Positions 1-9,552 of a DNA stretch of 18,458 nt are shown piece after piece. This stretch comes from Pigoraptor vietnamica (Eukaryota > Opisthokonta > Filasterea): the NCBI GenBank assembly GCA_943704525.1, contig CALSCQ010002850.1, positions 1-18,458 of the forward strand, in the 5' to 3' direction. How positions within the stretch are numbered: position 1 is the first letter of the stretch; each line of letters starts with the position of its first letter. The position numbers and the translations under genes are program-made. Under the pieces are notes generated by a model, which had not been told where the DNA came from, searched no databases, and saw nothing but the letters and a program-made list of their open reading frames with translations.

Positions 1-69
<69 letters not shown>
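1..69. repeat. (GA)n microsatellite at the left edge
   Basis: An almost pure GA dinucleotide tract fills the first ~58 nt and continues imperfectly to 69. On the minus strand it is a (CT)n polypyrimidine tract. It lies just downstream of the last visible splice donor of the minus-strand gene at 123-608, so it is probably intronic and may lead towards a 3' splice site outside the window. The edge of the window lies inside the repeat, so its true length is unknown. Confidence 0.95.
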
Positions 70-71
<2 letters not shown>

Positions 72-122
72 CGCGTGACCAGAAGCACGAAAGCACGAGC
101 TCGAACGCACAAGATTTCTCAC

Positions 123-608
123 CATTGCGAAGGCCCGGATACACGCGGTCGCAGCAATTCTCACACACGACGACTGCGTTGACGTCCTGGAAGAGCGAGA
201 GAGAGAGAAAGTGACGTGAGGATCAGCTTAAATCATAGGTGTGTGCATCGACTCCACTTGCGTCGAGAGAGAACGATAGATGGCACATCAACAACGGCCA
301 CTTCGCCGCAATTGCGAATACCAATTTTTCAGCACGCGACGCAATTGACCAACCTCGTTCCACGAGCGCTTTCCGCACTCAAAACATCCGTCGCCGACGT
401 CTGCGTCCCGCCGAGGTCGCTGCAGTAACTGCTGTTAACGCACAGGACACCCCCACCGCAACAAAACCCAAAAAAAGAAAACACAAGTGCCAAGTCTTTG
501 CCAAGCAAGAGCGCACAGGGAGCGCGCAAGTCCACTAGCATAGCCCTGCACCTTTCCGTCGGGAACGGCCGCATCCGGGTCGGCGGGGCGCTTGTCCCTC
601 CCGGCCAT
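123..608 (-). CDS. 5' part of an unidentified CxxC...CxxC zinc-binding protein (partial)
   Basis: I do not recognise the family. Three minus-strand exons join in frame: 608-552 (ATG at 608), 419-354 and 186-123. The introns are 132 and 167 nt, both phase 0, with donors GTGCAG, GTTGGT and GTGAGA and acceptors ACTGCAG and CTTCCAG. The last acceptor follows a strong CT-rich tract. The 62 visible residues start MAGRDKRPADPD, pass a basic stretch (GKRPRR, possible nuclear signal), then give CFECGKRSWNE and VVVCENCCDRVYPG, that is C-x2-C-x14-C-x2-C with an aromatic residue between the pairs. This could be a treble-clef, PHD-like or ArfGAP-like finger. However, the His and Cys expected after the second CxxC in a PHD are not seen (Tyr and Leu occupy similar places). 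The gene continues beyond the left edge. Support is the agreement of splice sites, phase and cysteine spacing. The first donor is weak. Confidence 0.5.
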
Positions 609-998
609 AGTGTCGCAGTTACTGCTCGTGTTTGCATTCGTAACTCCATTAACATTGAGAGTGCAATCACAACAACACTTCGATGACCCACCGCTGAACG
701 CACCGTTTGGAGCACGACTAGTACATGGCACCGAGATAATAAACGACGCGCGGTACCCTTGTGCTTGACGAATGCGAAAAGTGAACGGGCATCCACTTGA
801 CGCAGCGCCGCTCTGGGCTGACGCTCCCCCAGGTGTGCGCCACCGCCACAAACAAAAGCAACTAAGAAAACGGGGAAAATAATTTACAACATATAAGAAA
901 AGCGCGTGTGCTTTGATGGTCGCGATTTCACTGTTCTGTCTAACGGCAGATGTCGACGTTATACATTTCCTTTGTGGCAAGTTCGTCTCGTCAAAAAA

Positions 999-1018
999 TT
1001 CCCGCCAGTTCGCGGGAA
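999..1018. promoter_or_regulatory. Inverted repeat of E2F/DP-like half-sites
   Basis: TTCCCGC (999-1005) and GCGGGAA (1012-1018) form a perfect 7-nt inverted repeat around a 6-nt spacer. Each arm matches the core of the E2F/DP consensus known from animals, plants and other eukaryotes. It sits 324 nt upstream of the arrestin ATG and about 390 nt upstream of the divergent gene's start. Binding is inferred only. Confidence 0.35.
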
Positions 1019-1157
1019 GTGGCTAGCGAAACCTCGGAAATCTGGAGTCAGCCACCCCGGATTGATCATTTCACCCCGGATGCTGCATACCAACATCGGC
1101 GATTTGTTTATTTTTTGCTTTGGTCGCGTGGGTAGGCCGCAGCACTGCTTACAGCCG

Positions 1158-1216
1158 CGCACACACGCACACGCACACGCACACGCACACGCACGCAGCG
1201 TGCACATGCACACACG
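1158..1216. repeat. Imperfect (CA)n/(CACG)n microsatellite
   Basis: ACACGCAC-type units with a few interruptions lie in the 5' flank of the arrestin gene. It produces spurious His/Thr/Arg or Cys/Val open frames and has no coding meaning. Confidence 0.85.
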
Positions 1217-1341
1217 CACGCACAGACCGCCTCCTTCCTGTGGATCCTCCACTACATAACGACGCCCGACTTGTGGCTGTGGGTGTCGAGCACTTGACTT
1301 CGTTTCCGGTCGTAATTCGCACCGCGGGGTATTTCTCGAAA

Positions 1342-1648
1342 ATGAAGAACGAGATTTTCGTGCACACCGAAAAGGGGCAGTATGTCGGTGAGTGTCTCAG
1401 TGCATCCGCGTGCATGTCGACGCTCAAACTTGCGCTCTCGCTCTCTTGTGTCCGATCACACGCTGCCATGTTGCGCTCACTCTTAGTCCATTGAGATTCC
1501 CGTGTTGACCCCACACACGACATGTTGCACAGGCGGCGAGGTCATTCGCGGTGTCGTGTACGTCAACTGCGTCACAATGGTTCCCGCCAAGTCCCTCAAG
1601 CTGAAGCTCAAGGGCATGGAGAAGAGTGAGTGCGAGTTGTTTTGCAAT

Positions 1649-1718
<70 letters not shown>

Positions 1719-3969
1719 GTGCATGTGTGCGTGTGGGTGTATGTGTGTGCCGCGCGTGTGTGTGACTTGCGTTGTGAAATGCGCGCGTGTAGTGCGTGCC
1801 GCTCCAGATGCGCGAGCACCTTTGTAACCATGAATCCTGCGTTCTCTTCCAGCGAGCTGGGAGGAGCAGGAGTCGCGCACGCGCTCCGACAACACCACCG
1901 AGTGGGTGACGGTTTACCGCGGCGATCATCGTGACTTTTTCAAGAACGAGTTCATCCTCTTCAACTTTGGCGGCGTGTTCGCTCCCGGCACGTACGCGTA
2001 CCCCTTCCAGTGGCCCATTCCCACGGGCCTCCCCGGTGCGTGGTGTCACGTTTGTGTGTGTGTGTGTGTATGCATGTGCGTGCACGTGTTCGCGATAGCC
2101 ATTTGTGTGGATGTTTTCTCACACATTGTTTCCGCAGGCTCCTTCCACGACCAGGGACATGGCTACGAGTGCTACATCCACTATCAGGTAATGCCAATAG
2201 CTGTAAACGGCTATGCATACACCCGTTCAAGTGTACGCGCGCGTGGCCGCATACCACACGGATATACTCACGCACTGTTGTCGCGCGCGCAGGTCAAGGC
2301 CATTCTGGACATCCCAGGGACGAAGCACGACCTCAAGTTCAAGATGCCCCTCACGATCATCGACCGCCTCGACACGAACGTGCAGCCGCAGCACTACAAG
2401 AAGCAGGGCACCGTCCGCTTCCTCTGCTGCATCCCCAAGGGCGACCTCGAGTGCGAGGCATGGTGGGTGTCATTTTCTGAGTGTGCGTGCGTGCGAGTGT
2501 GTCAATTGTGAGAGGCATTCTTGGTGTTATTCGTCATGCTTTTGATGTTTATCGTGCGTGCGCAAAGTCGTTGCGATTATGTATGTGCGTGAATTCCATA
2601 GAAACGCAGTGCGCGCGCGTGTGTGCATGCGTGTGCTCATTATAGTTGATGCGCACGACTCCCCATTCGCTCGCTGGTGTGTTTTCATCCGACCCACTCA
2701 CGTGACTGCGTCGCACACAGGATGGACAAGAACGCGTACTGCGCTGGTGAGACGGCCCAAATCCACGTCAACGTCAAGAACGACTCGACCATGAACGTCG
2801 ACAACTTCGCCGTGAAGGTGTGACTCATGTGCAGCGCTCTTTACAGTTGCAAAGCGATGCGTCCCCGCGACGACCGTATTCACTGTCTCAGGTGCTCGTG
2901 TGTGTGTGTATCTTGTTTGGGCTGTTTCTGTGCGTAATTTGTTGTGAACATTCCGAGGGATTGCGTTCGTCGCAGCTCATGCGCGTGGTGACGCTCAACG
3001 ACAAGTCGGGCCGCTCGAAGCGCATCGTCAGCACGATGTGCAAGGAGAAGTATCCCGGCACGCCCGCCCTTACGTCGAAGGAGAGGTAAGGGTTTCGTTC
3101 CATGCTACGTACACACGCACGCGCGGGTGCACGCACACGCACACGCACAGCACACACACACACACACACACACACCACACAAGCAATGCTTTTGTGCGGC
3201 CAGATGCCCTTTTCGTGCGCCCATTTACCCGCTTGCCTTTTTCAGCGATGTCCCGCTTCCGCTCGTCTCGAACGGCAAGGTCATCCAGCAGTCGGTCAAG
3301 TCGACGCTCATTACCGTGAGTGCATTTTCGTGCGCGCGGTCGTGTGTTCTGCGTATCCTCTTCTTACGGTCGCTTGCTCATTCTCGCGCAGTGCGCCTGT
3401 GAGTACTTCGCCAAGTCGCCCAATTGCTCGACCAGCGGCACCCGTTCCGTCATTCTTTGTTTCCATACAATGTCTGTTGTGCGTGCAGCGTGGCTGATTG
3501 CGATGCGCCTTTCCCTCCGCAGACCACGTGGACATCGAGTGCCAGGTGCCCTGTGAGTCTGCGTTCCTGCATCCTTGTCTGGACGGAATTGCGGTTGCGT
3601 GTTCTCTTTTGTTAGTAGACATCTGAACGTGTGTCACTGTGTCACTATGAGAGTGGAGAAGCAAACACGTGCTCACAAACACCCCCAATCCCTACTCGCA
3701 GGGGCCCCCGACATTGAGATCCACGCGCCCGTCGAGATCTACGAGCCCGCGAACCCGCTGTGGGCCCAGTGGCAGCTGCCCGCGTGGAGCTCGCACTGCG
3801 TCGTCCAGCGCGTCGACAACCTCGCGATTGAGGCTGCCGTTGCGAGTGAGTGCTGGAGTCCACGTCGATATGTGGGCGCAATGTATCTTTCGAAAACGAC
3901 TAACACTTTCTGTGCGCAGCGACCCTTCTTGCCTCGGCTGCCTTTGGCCTTGCCGTCACGATGAGCTAG
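1342..3969 (+). CDS. Arrestin-domain protein (protist arrestin-like), 12 exons
   Basis: Arrestin-fold adaptor, probably cytosolic and acting in membrane-protein trafficking or signalling; cargo unknown. Exons read as 1342-1387, 1533-1625, 1853-2035, 2138-2187, 2293-2462, 2721-2817, 2976-3085, 3246-3315, 3392-3398, 3523-3552, 3702-3845 and 3920-3969, giving 1,050 nt and 349 aa. The N-terminal arrestin domain spans about residues 10-175: YVGGEVIRGVVYVN, then LKGMEKTSWEE, FFKNEFILFNF and YAYPFQWPIPTGLPGSF are the order expected of this family. The C-terminal domain spans about 180-300: WMDKNAYCAGETAQIHV, then the closing strand CAYHVDIECQVPWAPDIEI. The protein ends in a short hydrophobic tail (LLASAAFGLAV). 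The start has context CTCGAAAATG and is the first in-frame ATG of the homologous region. The ninth exon, only 7 nt, is inferred because it restores phase and the family's Tyr. Intron 2 holds a pure (GT)31 tract. Family assignment is firm; orthology to a named arrestin is not claimed. Confidence 0.88.
1651..1712 (+). repeat. (GT)31 microsatellite in arrestin intron 2
   Basis: A pure GT tract starts 25 nt after the donor at 1626 and passes into degenerate GT/GC repeats to about 1765. It reads GU in the pre-mRNA. Confidence 0.95.
3110..3180 (+). repeat. (CA)n microsatellite in arrestin intron 7
   Basis: CACG/CACA repeats end in a pure CA run at about 3151-3174. This is the one long intronic tract here that reads CA rather than GT in the sense direction of its gene. 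Confidence 0.9.
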
Positions 3970-4410
3970 AGTGCCCGTCCTCGCGAAATCCCCCGCGCGC
4001 TCGCCCGCTGCATCGCCTTGCCTGCCGTTTGTATTGTGATTGCGAATACCCCTCGATTGCTCGTGAACGACTAAAGCGGCCTCAAACACATACCAATTGG
4101 CCTACGTGGCGCGTGTCTGCTAAAGGGCTCGAGTACCCGGATGTCTGGCTTTATCAGATGCCGGCGTCAGTGGTGCACGCGCGTCCCCTTGTGTGTGTGT
4201 CGAGGCCAACATCAGCTATTTGGTGTCATAATGCGTGTCGCCGATGCAGACAAGAAGTATCTCTTCTTTTTCTTTCTTTACTGCGTTTAGGGTTTGGCAT
4301 TTTCACGCTCGAATGCGCGGAAAGGCACCACGGAAGGCGGCCACGCGGGCCGAGAGTCCTACTCGTTTAACCAAACGCAAAAAGTAAACACGAAACGAAT
4401 AACGAATATG
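3970..4410. other. Convergent 3' flanks, no gene seen
   Basis: These 441 nt lie between the stop of the arrestin gene and the stop of the unknown minus-strand ORF. Open frames here lack splice or family support. There is a T-rich stretch at about 4260-4285 (CTTTTTCTTTCTTTACTG) and no clear AATAAA on either strand. It presumably holds both 3' UTRs. Confidence 0.6.
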
Positions 4411-6075
4411 TCACGCGAAGTCGGTCAGTGGCCTGTAGAACAACGAGGGGGCCGTGAGGGCGCGCGGCCGAGGCGCAGCGAGCGCCTTCTCAGGCCGGTC
4501 CGTCGTCACGCAGAACATGCCCACGCGCCCGTTCACGTGACGGGGCGTCTCGACAAACACGAACCAGATGCGGCCGGGCAAGTGGCGCACGGGGACGCCG
4601 TCGGCGGTGCGCACGGCGAACTTACACGGCACCGAAAACCGCACGGCGCACATCGCCTCGCCACCCGCAACGCTTCCGTAGTTCGAGACGGCCTCGCGCA
4701 CACCCGCGCTGGCGACGAACGAGCACGCCGACGTGACGCTGCGCGTAGTGTCCGCCGCCATCCGAAGGCAAGCGTCGGCGTATTCGCGCGTCATAGACAT
4801 TGGGCTGAAAAGCGCGCCCTCGGACGACGACGACGTTCCCCCGGGGCCTTGCTGCAGCACGAGCCAGAACCAGCTGGGTCGTGACAGCCCCGACCTCTTG
4901 TCCTCGCGCGGCTTGAACGCAAACGTGCGCCTCTGCGCCACGAGGAAGTCGACGAGCGACATGGCGAGCACGTCCGGTTGCGTGGTCATGCTGAACGATC
5001 CCAGGATGTCGACAATTTCCTTGTCGTTTGACGGATCGCCCGACGATCGCGGCACGGAAAACGGGGAGTCTTCGACCACGTCCCTCCGCGCACGCACGGT
5101 GGGTGTCAACTCGATCGTGTCCGCGTCAATGATGCGAGGACCGTACGACCACTCGGGCACAACGTTGAGTTCGCCGATCGCGCGAATTTTGTGCGGTTGT
5201 TCGCGAATGAGCTCGTCGAGCAGGTGAAGCGCCTGCGGGCCGTCGACGTCGCGCATGTCAACGTCGTGGAAGTAATCCGGGGTGGGCAGCGACTGCGAGA
5301 GGCCCGTGGTGCGAACGAAAGACGCCGGCGCGCCCGAGTGTGGTACGGTGTGGTCGCTCTCGCACACGCGAATAATCACCATCCCAAAGGGGACGTTCGC
5401 GGCGAGGGTGCTCGCGCACGGAATGAGGATCAGCAGTTCGCCGCTTCGCATCGAACACGAGTACTGCACGTGATCAGGCACATCGTAGTTGCCGTCGGAG
5501 CGGAACACGACCTTCGCCGTCGAACGCCGCGGGACGTAGTGCCGGTGGTGGGCGCTGCCAAAGCCCGCCGGTATCGTGTCGCCGTGTATGGGGTTTCCAC
5601 TTTTGGTCGGGACCACTGCGGGATACTGCCGCCAATTCGGAAAGAGGTGCTCGAACACAGGCGCGACATCGGCGACGGTAACGGTGATGGGCTCGCGCAA
5701 TGTCTCGGGAACAGAGGCGTGCGCAGAGTCGTACACCTCCCCAACAGCCACGTTCACGGTGCGGCGCCAACGGCAGCGCTCAGTCTCGATCGGGCCCAAA
5801 ATGACCCGGAACATGCGATCTCTAGACGGCTTCTCTTTTGCTTCGTACAACGCATCAAACACGACATCGCCTGTTCTTGCCGGTGCGTCGGCGGCCGCCG
5901 CAAATAGCGAGGCGTACGTCTGCGTGTACCCTTCCGTCTCGCCGTCTCTCGACCGCACACCCACGTATCGCTTGCACGCCATCGAATCCGAGTGCGGTTT
6001 TGCGCCCGCTGCAAACGCATGACACACCCCGCCATGCTGAAAGTCTGCCGCTGCTGGTGCGAAGAATGTTTCCAT
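4411..6075 (-). CDS. Intronless 554-aa protein of unknown function
   Basis: I do not recognise this protein. It is one uninterrupted frame from ATG (6075-6073; G at -3 and +4, a good eukaryotic start context) to TGA (4413-4411), with the same GC-rich codon choice as its neighbours. No signal peptide, membrane segment, coiled coil or low-complexity run stands out, apart from a short GGTSSSSEG loop near residue 410. The composition alternates beta-prone hydrophobic stretches with Pro/Gly turns, for example VFEHLFPNWRQYPAVVP (about 140-156), SWFWLVLQQGPGG (about 395) and GRIWFVFVETPRHVNGRVG (about 505-523), suggesting a globular, mainly beta protein. It is the only gene in the window with no intron. 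It lies downstream of SCAP in the same orientation, 337 nt away, and converges on the arrestin gene. A retrocopy, a lineage-specific gene or an acquired (including viral structural) gene are all possible; none is shown by the sequence. That it is a real gene is likely from length, start context and sensible composition. Confidence 0.75.
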   Translation of the reverse strand: METFFAPAAADFQHGGVCHAFAAGAKPHSDSMACKRYVGVRSRDGETEGYTQTYASLFAAAADAPARTGDVVFDALYEAKEKPSRDRMFRVILGPIETERCRWRRTVNVAVGEVYDSAHASVPETLREPITVTVADVAPVFEHLFPNWRQYPAVVPTKSGNPIHGDTIPAGFGSAHHRHYVPRRSTAKVVFRSDGNYDVPDHVQYSCSMRSGELLILIPCASTLAANVPFGMVIIRVCESDHTVPHSGAPASFVRTTGLSQSLPTPDYFHDVDMRDVDGPQALHLLDELIREQPHKIRAIGELNVVPEWSYGPRIIDADTIELTPTVRARRDVVEDSPFSVPRSSGDPSNDKEIVDILGSFSMTTQPDVLAMSLVDFLVAQRRTFAFKPREDKRSGLSRPSWFWLVLQQGPGGTSSSSEGALFSPMSMTREYADACLRMAADTTRSVTSACSFVASAGVREAVSNYGSVAGGEAMCAVRFSVPCKFAVRTADGVPVRHLPGRIWFVFVETPRHVNGRVGMFCVTTDRPEKALAAPRPRALTAPSLFYRPLTDFA

Positions 6076-6412
6076 TGCCTCTCCGTGCCGCTATGCATAG
6101 CCCAAAGCACCGCCTGTTAGCCTGTTAACGGCGTCGTGTGGGCCTGCGCAAGTCCACGCAGTCTCGGCACACGCTGGCAAGTGCGCACGTGCATGTGGAG
6201 AGGGCGGTGTGCGTGCGCGGTGCCGACGCACGACGGTGATGTCCCTCGCAGAAGGCGACCGAAGCGGTGACGTTGTGTCGAACAGCCAAAATGCTTCCGT
6301 GCGGACTTGCAATGGGTCACGTGCCATCACCTGACTGCTTACGTAATTGGATGATAAATATCCGGACACATTGTACAACTGATGTCTAGACTTGCTTGTT
6401 TACTTTTCCGCC
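6076..6412. promoter_or_regulatory. Intergenic: 3' end of SCAP and promoter of the unknown intronless gene
   Basis: These 337 nt contain the SCAP 3' UTR and the 5' region of the downstream minus-strand ORF. An AT-richer patch at 6340-6372 follows the SCAP stop. CACGTG occurs at 6186-6191 and 6318-6323, but the hexamer is common in this GC-rich DNA. No coding exon is supported. Confidence 0.45.
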
Positions 6413-9400
6413 TCACTCCAAGTGGCGAATGGGTGACGGCGGACCGACAAGGATGACGCGCCCATCGTGTTCGCACACCACGTGTTCGCCCACGGGAACA
6501 ACGCGGTTCACGAGCGCAGCGGCATCGTCGTCCGCTTCGAGCGAGAACGGACTGTGGGTTCGCGTGTGCGCGTGTGCACTCTCGCCATTGTGCGCAGCAA
6601 CATCGTGCGCCGACGCGCCCTGTTCACGACGCGACCCGAAGAACCCAAGCAGACGGCCTTTGCGAGGACCGGCGAGCTTGACAGTTCGGACGCAAACGCC
6701 CGCGGCCAGGTCAAACGCCTTGAGGCAGCCCTGGCCACCGCACACGAGCGTGGCGGACAACGGGAACAGCACCATGTCCGCGCAAAAGTGCTGCAACACG
6801 TGCACGCATCGCCCGCTCTCGACGTCCCACACGCGCACGGTCTCGTCCAACGAGGCCGTCGCGACAAAGCGGCACGCGCCGAGGTCAGAACGGATGGCAA
6901 GCACGCTCGCCGCGTGACCCGTGAGCACAAACTTGCACACGCCGTCGTCCAGTCCCCACATGCGAACCGACCCGTCCGCAGAGCCGCTCGCAATGGTCGA
7001 CCCGTCAATGTGCAGCGACGTGATTCCGCGCGGGTGCCCGTACAGGGTGTAAAGACAGTGGCCGTCGGCGACGCGGTGGATCTTGAGCATCCCGTCGTTC
7101 GACCCGCTCACGATGCGGCCACTCGCGCCCTGCAGGCACGAGACGCCCTGCTTGTGCGCACGCAGCACGTGGGCCTGGGCGCCTGTCCCGAGGTCCCACA
7201 CGCGCAAGGTACCGTCCACGCCCCCGCTGACCAGCAGCGGAGACGACAGCTCAACGACCCACAGGCACGTGACGCCCCCCTCGTGGCCCTTGAGTGTGAA
7301 GCGAAGCGGCTTGACAAACTCACCCGTCGCGTACGGCGGCGGAGGGTGGCCGCCGGGCGTACCGTTCGCCTGCGCAGACGACATCGACACCGAGCGCGGT
7401 TTTCGGTCACCGGGTGCGCCGTTCGCCGCCGGGGATGCCTTCGCCGCGTGTTGGCCGTTGCGCGGTACGGATGAGGGGCTCGGCGGCTTGCTTGTTGTCC
7501 CGGGCGCCAGGCTGTCGGCGGCGGGCGGGGGATGCGTGGGGGCGGCGCCGCTTCCCACGTGACTAACAGATTGGCTGCGCGGAATGGGCGCGCCATCTGG
7601 CGCTCCGGGCGACGAAGGGGGCGTGACACGGCGCGGGGGATGCGACGCCGCAAAGTCAAGGTCAAACACGCGCACGACGCCGTCCGCCGCACCGACCGCG
7701 CACAGCGATCCAGTGAGGCGCAGGCACCAAATGGCCGGACCGCCGCACACCATGCGCAGACGTAGCTCTCCCGTGTGTGCGTCGTGGCACAGCAACACGC
7801 CGTCAATGCCCACGCTGACCACGCGGTGGCCGTCGCACTGCAAGCACTCAATCTCAGGGCGCCCCGGGGACGCCGGCGCCGGCGCAGCCGAACCCACCGC
7901 GTGCGTCGGGTGCTCAGGAAGGACCATCTCGTCGAGGGGCGCCGCAGGATCCGCCCACGCGCACGTGACCTTGGGGGCTTCGGCGACGAGGCGCGGCCAC
8001 AACCGCAATGCCACGGAATACGCAACGAGGCTGATGACCGAGACAATGAGAACGGCCTGCAACACGGCGTGGTGGTTCCGGAGAAACGCCGCCACCGTCC
8101 CCAGTTTGCCCGCGATCTGCTCCACGGCGACCGCGCGCGCACCGTCCCTCAGCATGTCCGGCGCACCGAGGGCTTCCCCGGGCCGCGCACGTGCCGCCGA
8201 CGGCACCATGGCAACGGCGATGGGCGAGTACAGCTCGACGTAGCGGTGGCGCAGGCTAATGCCCGCGTGTCCGGACAACAGTCGCCAGACGGAATACGAG
8301 GGCTCTGGGAGGCCCGGGGCGTCGGGGGTTGTGGGTTGCGTGGCGGGCGCGTTCGAGTAGAGACCCACAGCCAGCACAAGCATAAACAGCACCACCTGCA
8401 CAAGGTAAAGGGCGACGAGTAAGTAAGGAGGAGACACACATACAAGTTCGCACACGCACACGCACACACGCACCGCACATGCACACGCAGGCACACGCAC
8501 AAAAGAGACCACTCACAATGACCGTCTTGACGATGTAAGGGCTAAACAGTGTCGACCCGACGCCCCCGCTTTTAACCGAAGTTCCGCGCGCCGCCCACGC
8601 GTCAGTCTGCACGCGGTCCGCGCCAGTTACTGCGGCGCCCTTTGCGTGTCCATTCAGCACGGCCTGTGACGGCTTTCCGTGTGTTGGCGTGACAGAGTGG
8701 CTGGGGGGCCGTCGTTCGACCACGCGGTGGTGCTGAAGGTCCGACAGCTGCGTTGACATGGGCGCACACTTAGCCCAAATGCGCTACCGACAGCTGCGTT
8801 GATATTGGCACACAATTCGCACAATGCGAGCTACAGGCACACACAGCTTCCACAAAGTGTGAGCGGGACACAACACTCAACGCACCTCCATTCTCCGAAT
8901 GTCGATGGACAGTACAGTGGGAAAGAGGGTGATCTGAAGAAAGAAGTCGGCGAGAATGCCGACAAACGCAAAGTAGCAGAACTCCTGCGAGTAACGCCGC
9001 GAGTCAATAACAGAACCCACAAACGGCTGCACGCCCAGACAGTCGAGACAGCAGCAAAATCAAACAGAATGGAATACCCGGCCACGCACCTGCAGCGCCG
9101 GGATGCTCGTCCCCATCCCAACAAGCACGAGGCCAATTTCAGTCATGAGGGACATGGTTATCGACAGCCCAACTTGGGACATGCCTGCATGAACAACACC
9201 AAAAATGGTCAACGATTCGTTCCACAGCCGCAAAAGGGGCTGTAGGAGATCGCGACAGAGGCGCAACGCACCTTCTGCAATGCGAATTTTGACGGGGAGG
9301 TCGAGCGAAGTTGAGACGACCGAATTTGTGATGACGAAGATGTTCTCGACGCCAATCGCAATGACGAGAAAGGGAATGACCTCACTGCGAGCCACGCAAA

Positions 9401-9510
9401 GCACGGGTCGGTTTCGCTTAGACTAGAAAGCGCGCAACAAGAGGCACTTACAGACACACAGGAAGCAACAGACACTCACCGACACCACTGACACACATAC
9501 ATACATGCAG

Positions 9511-9552
<42 letters not shown>

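Larger units (their letters stand above)
609..1341. promoter_or_regulatory. Divergent 5' region between the zinc-module gene and the arrestin gene
   Basis: About 730 nt separate the minus-strand start at 608 from the plus-strand ATG at 1342. No convincing exon is seen on either strand. It holds an inverted repeat of E2F-like half-sites (999-1018), a CA/CG-rich microsatellite (about 1158-1216) and an isolated AATAAA at 738-743 with no plus-strand gene to serve. It should contain both promoters and 5' UTRs, possibly with non-coding first exons. No TATA box is evident. Confidence 0.5.

Noticed and set aside
498-743. Possible plus-strand last exon ending at about 686, followed by AATAAA at 738-743
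   Set aside because: No acceptor-linked upstream exon could be found, and the region is better explained by minus-strand exons. One AATAAA is weak evidence.
1424-2085. Long open frames rich in His/Thr or Cys/Val over microsatellites
   Set aside because: They are produced by (GT)n/(CA)n tracts lying in introns; none has domain or splice support.
3401-3471. Extended arrestin exon reading CACEYFAKSPNCSTSGT
   Set aside because: It would need the weak donor GTTCCG and adds residues where the family has a short strand. The perfect GTGAGT at 3399 gives the conserved Tyr instead.
4294-5907. Plus-strand frames opposite the intronless orphan gene
   Set aside because: Composition (Arg, His, Ala excess) is typical of antisense of GC-rich coding DNA. 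The minus-strand frame is longer and balanced.
6467-7474. 335-codon plus-strand frame opposite the SCAP WD40 exon
   Set aside because: It is Arg/His-rich antisense of a GC-rich exon with high third-position GC. The minus-strand WD40 protein is the real product.
7108-8142. 344-codon minus-strand frame overlapping the SCAP last exon in another frame
   Set aside because: Arg/Ala/Ser-biased off-frame translation of the same exon; no recognisable domain.
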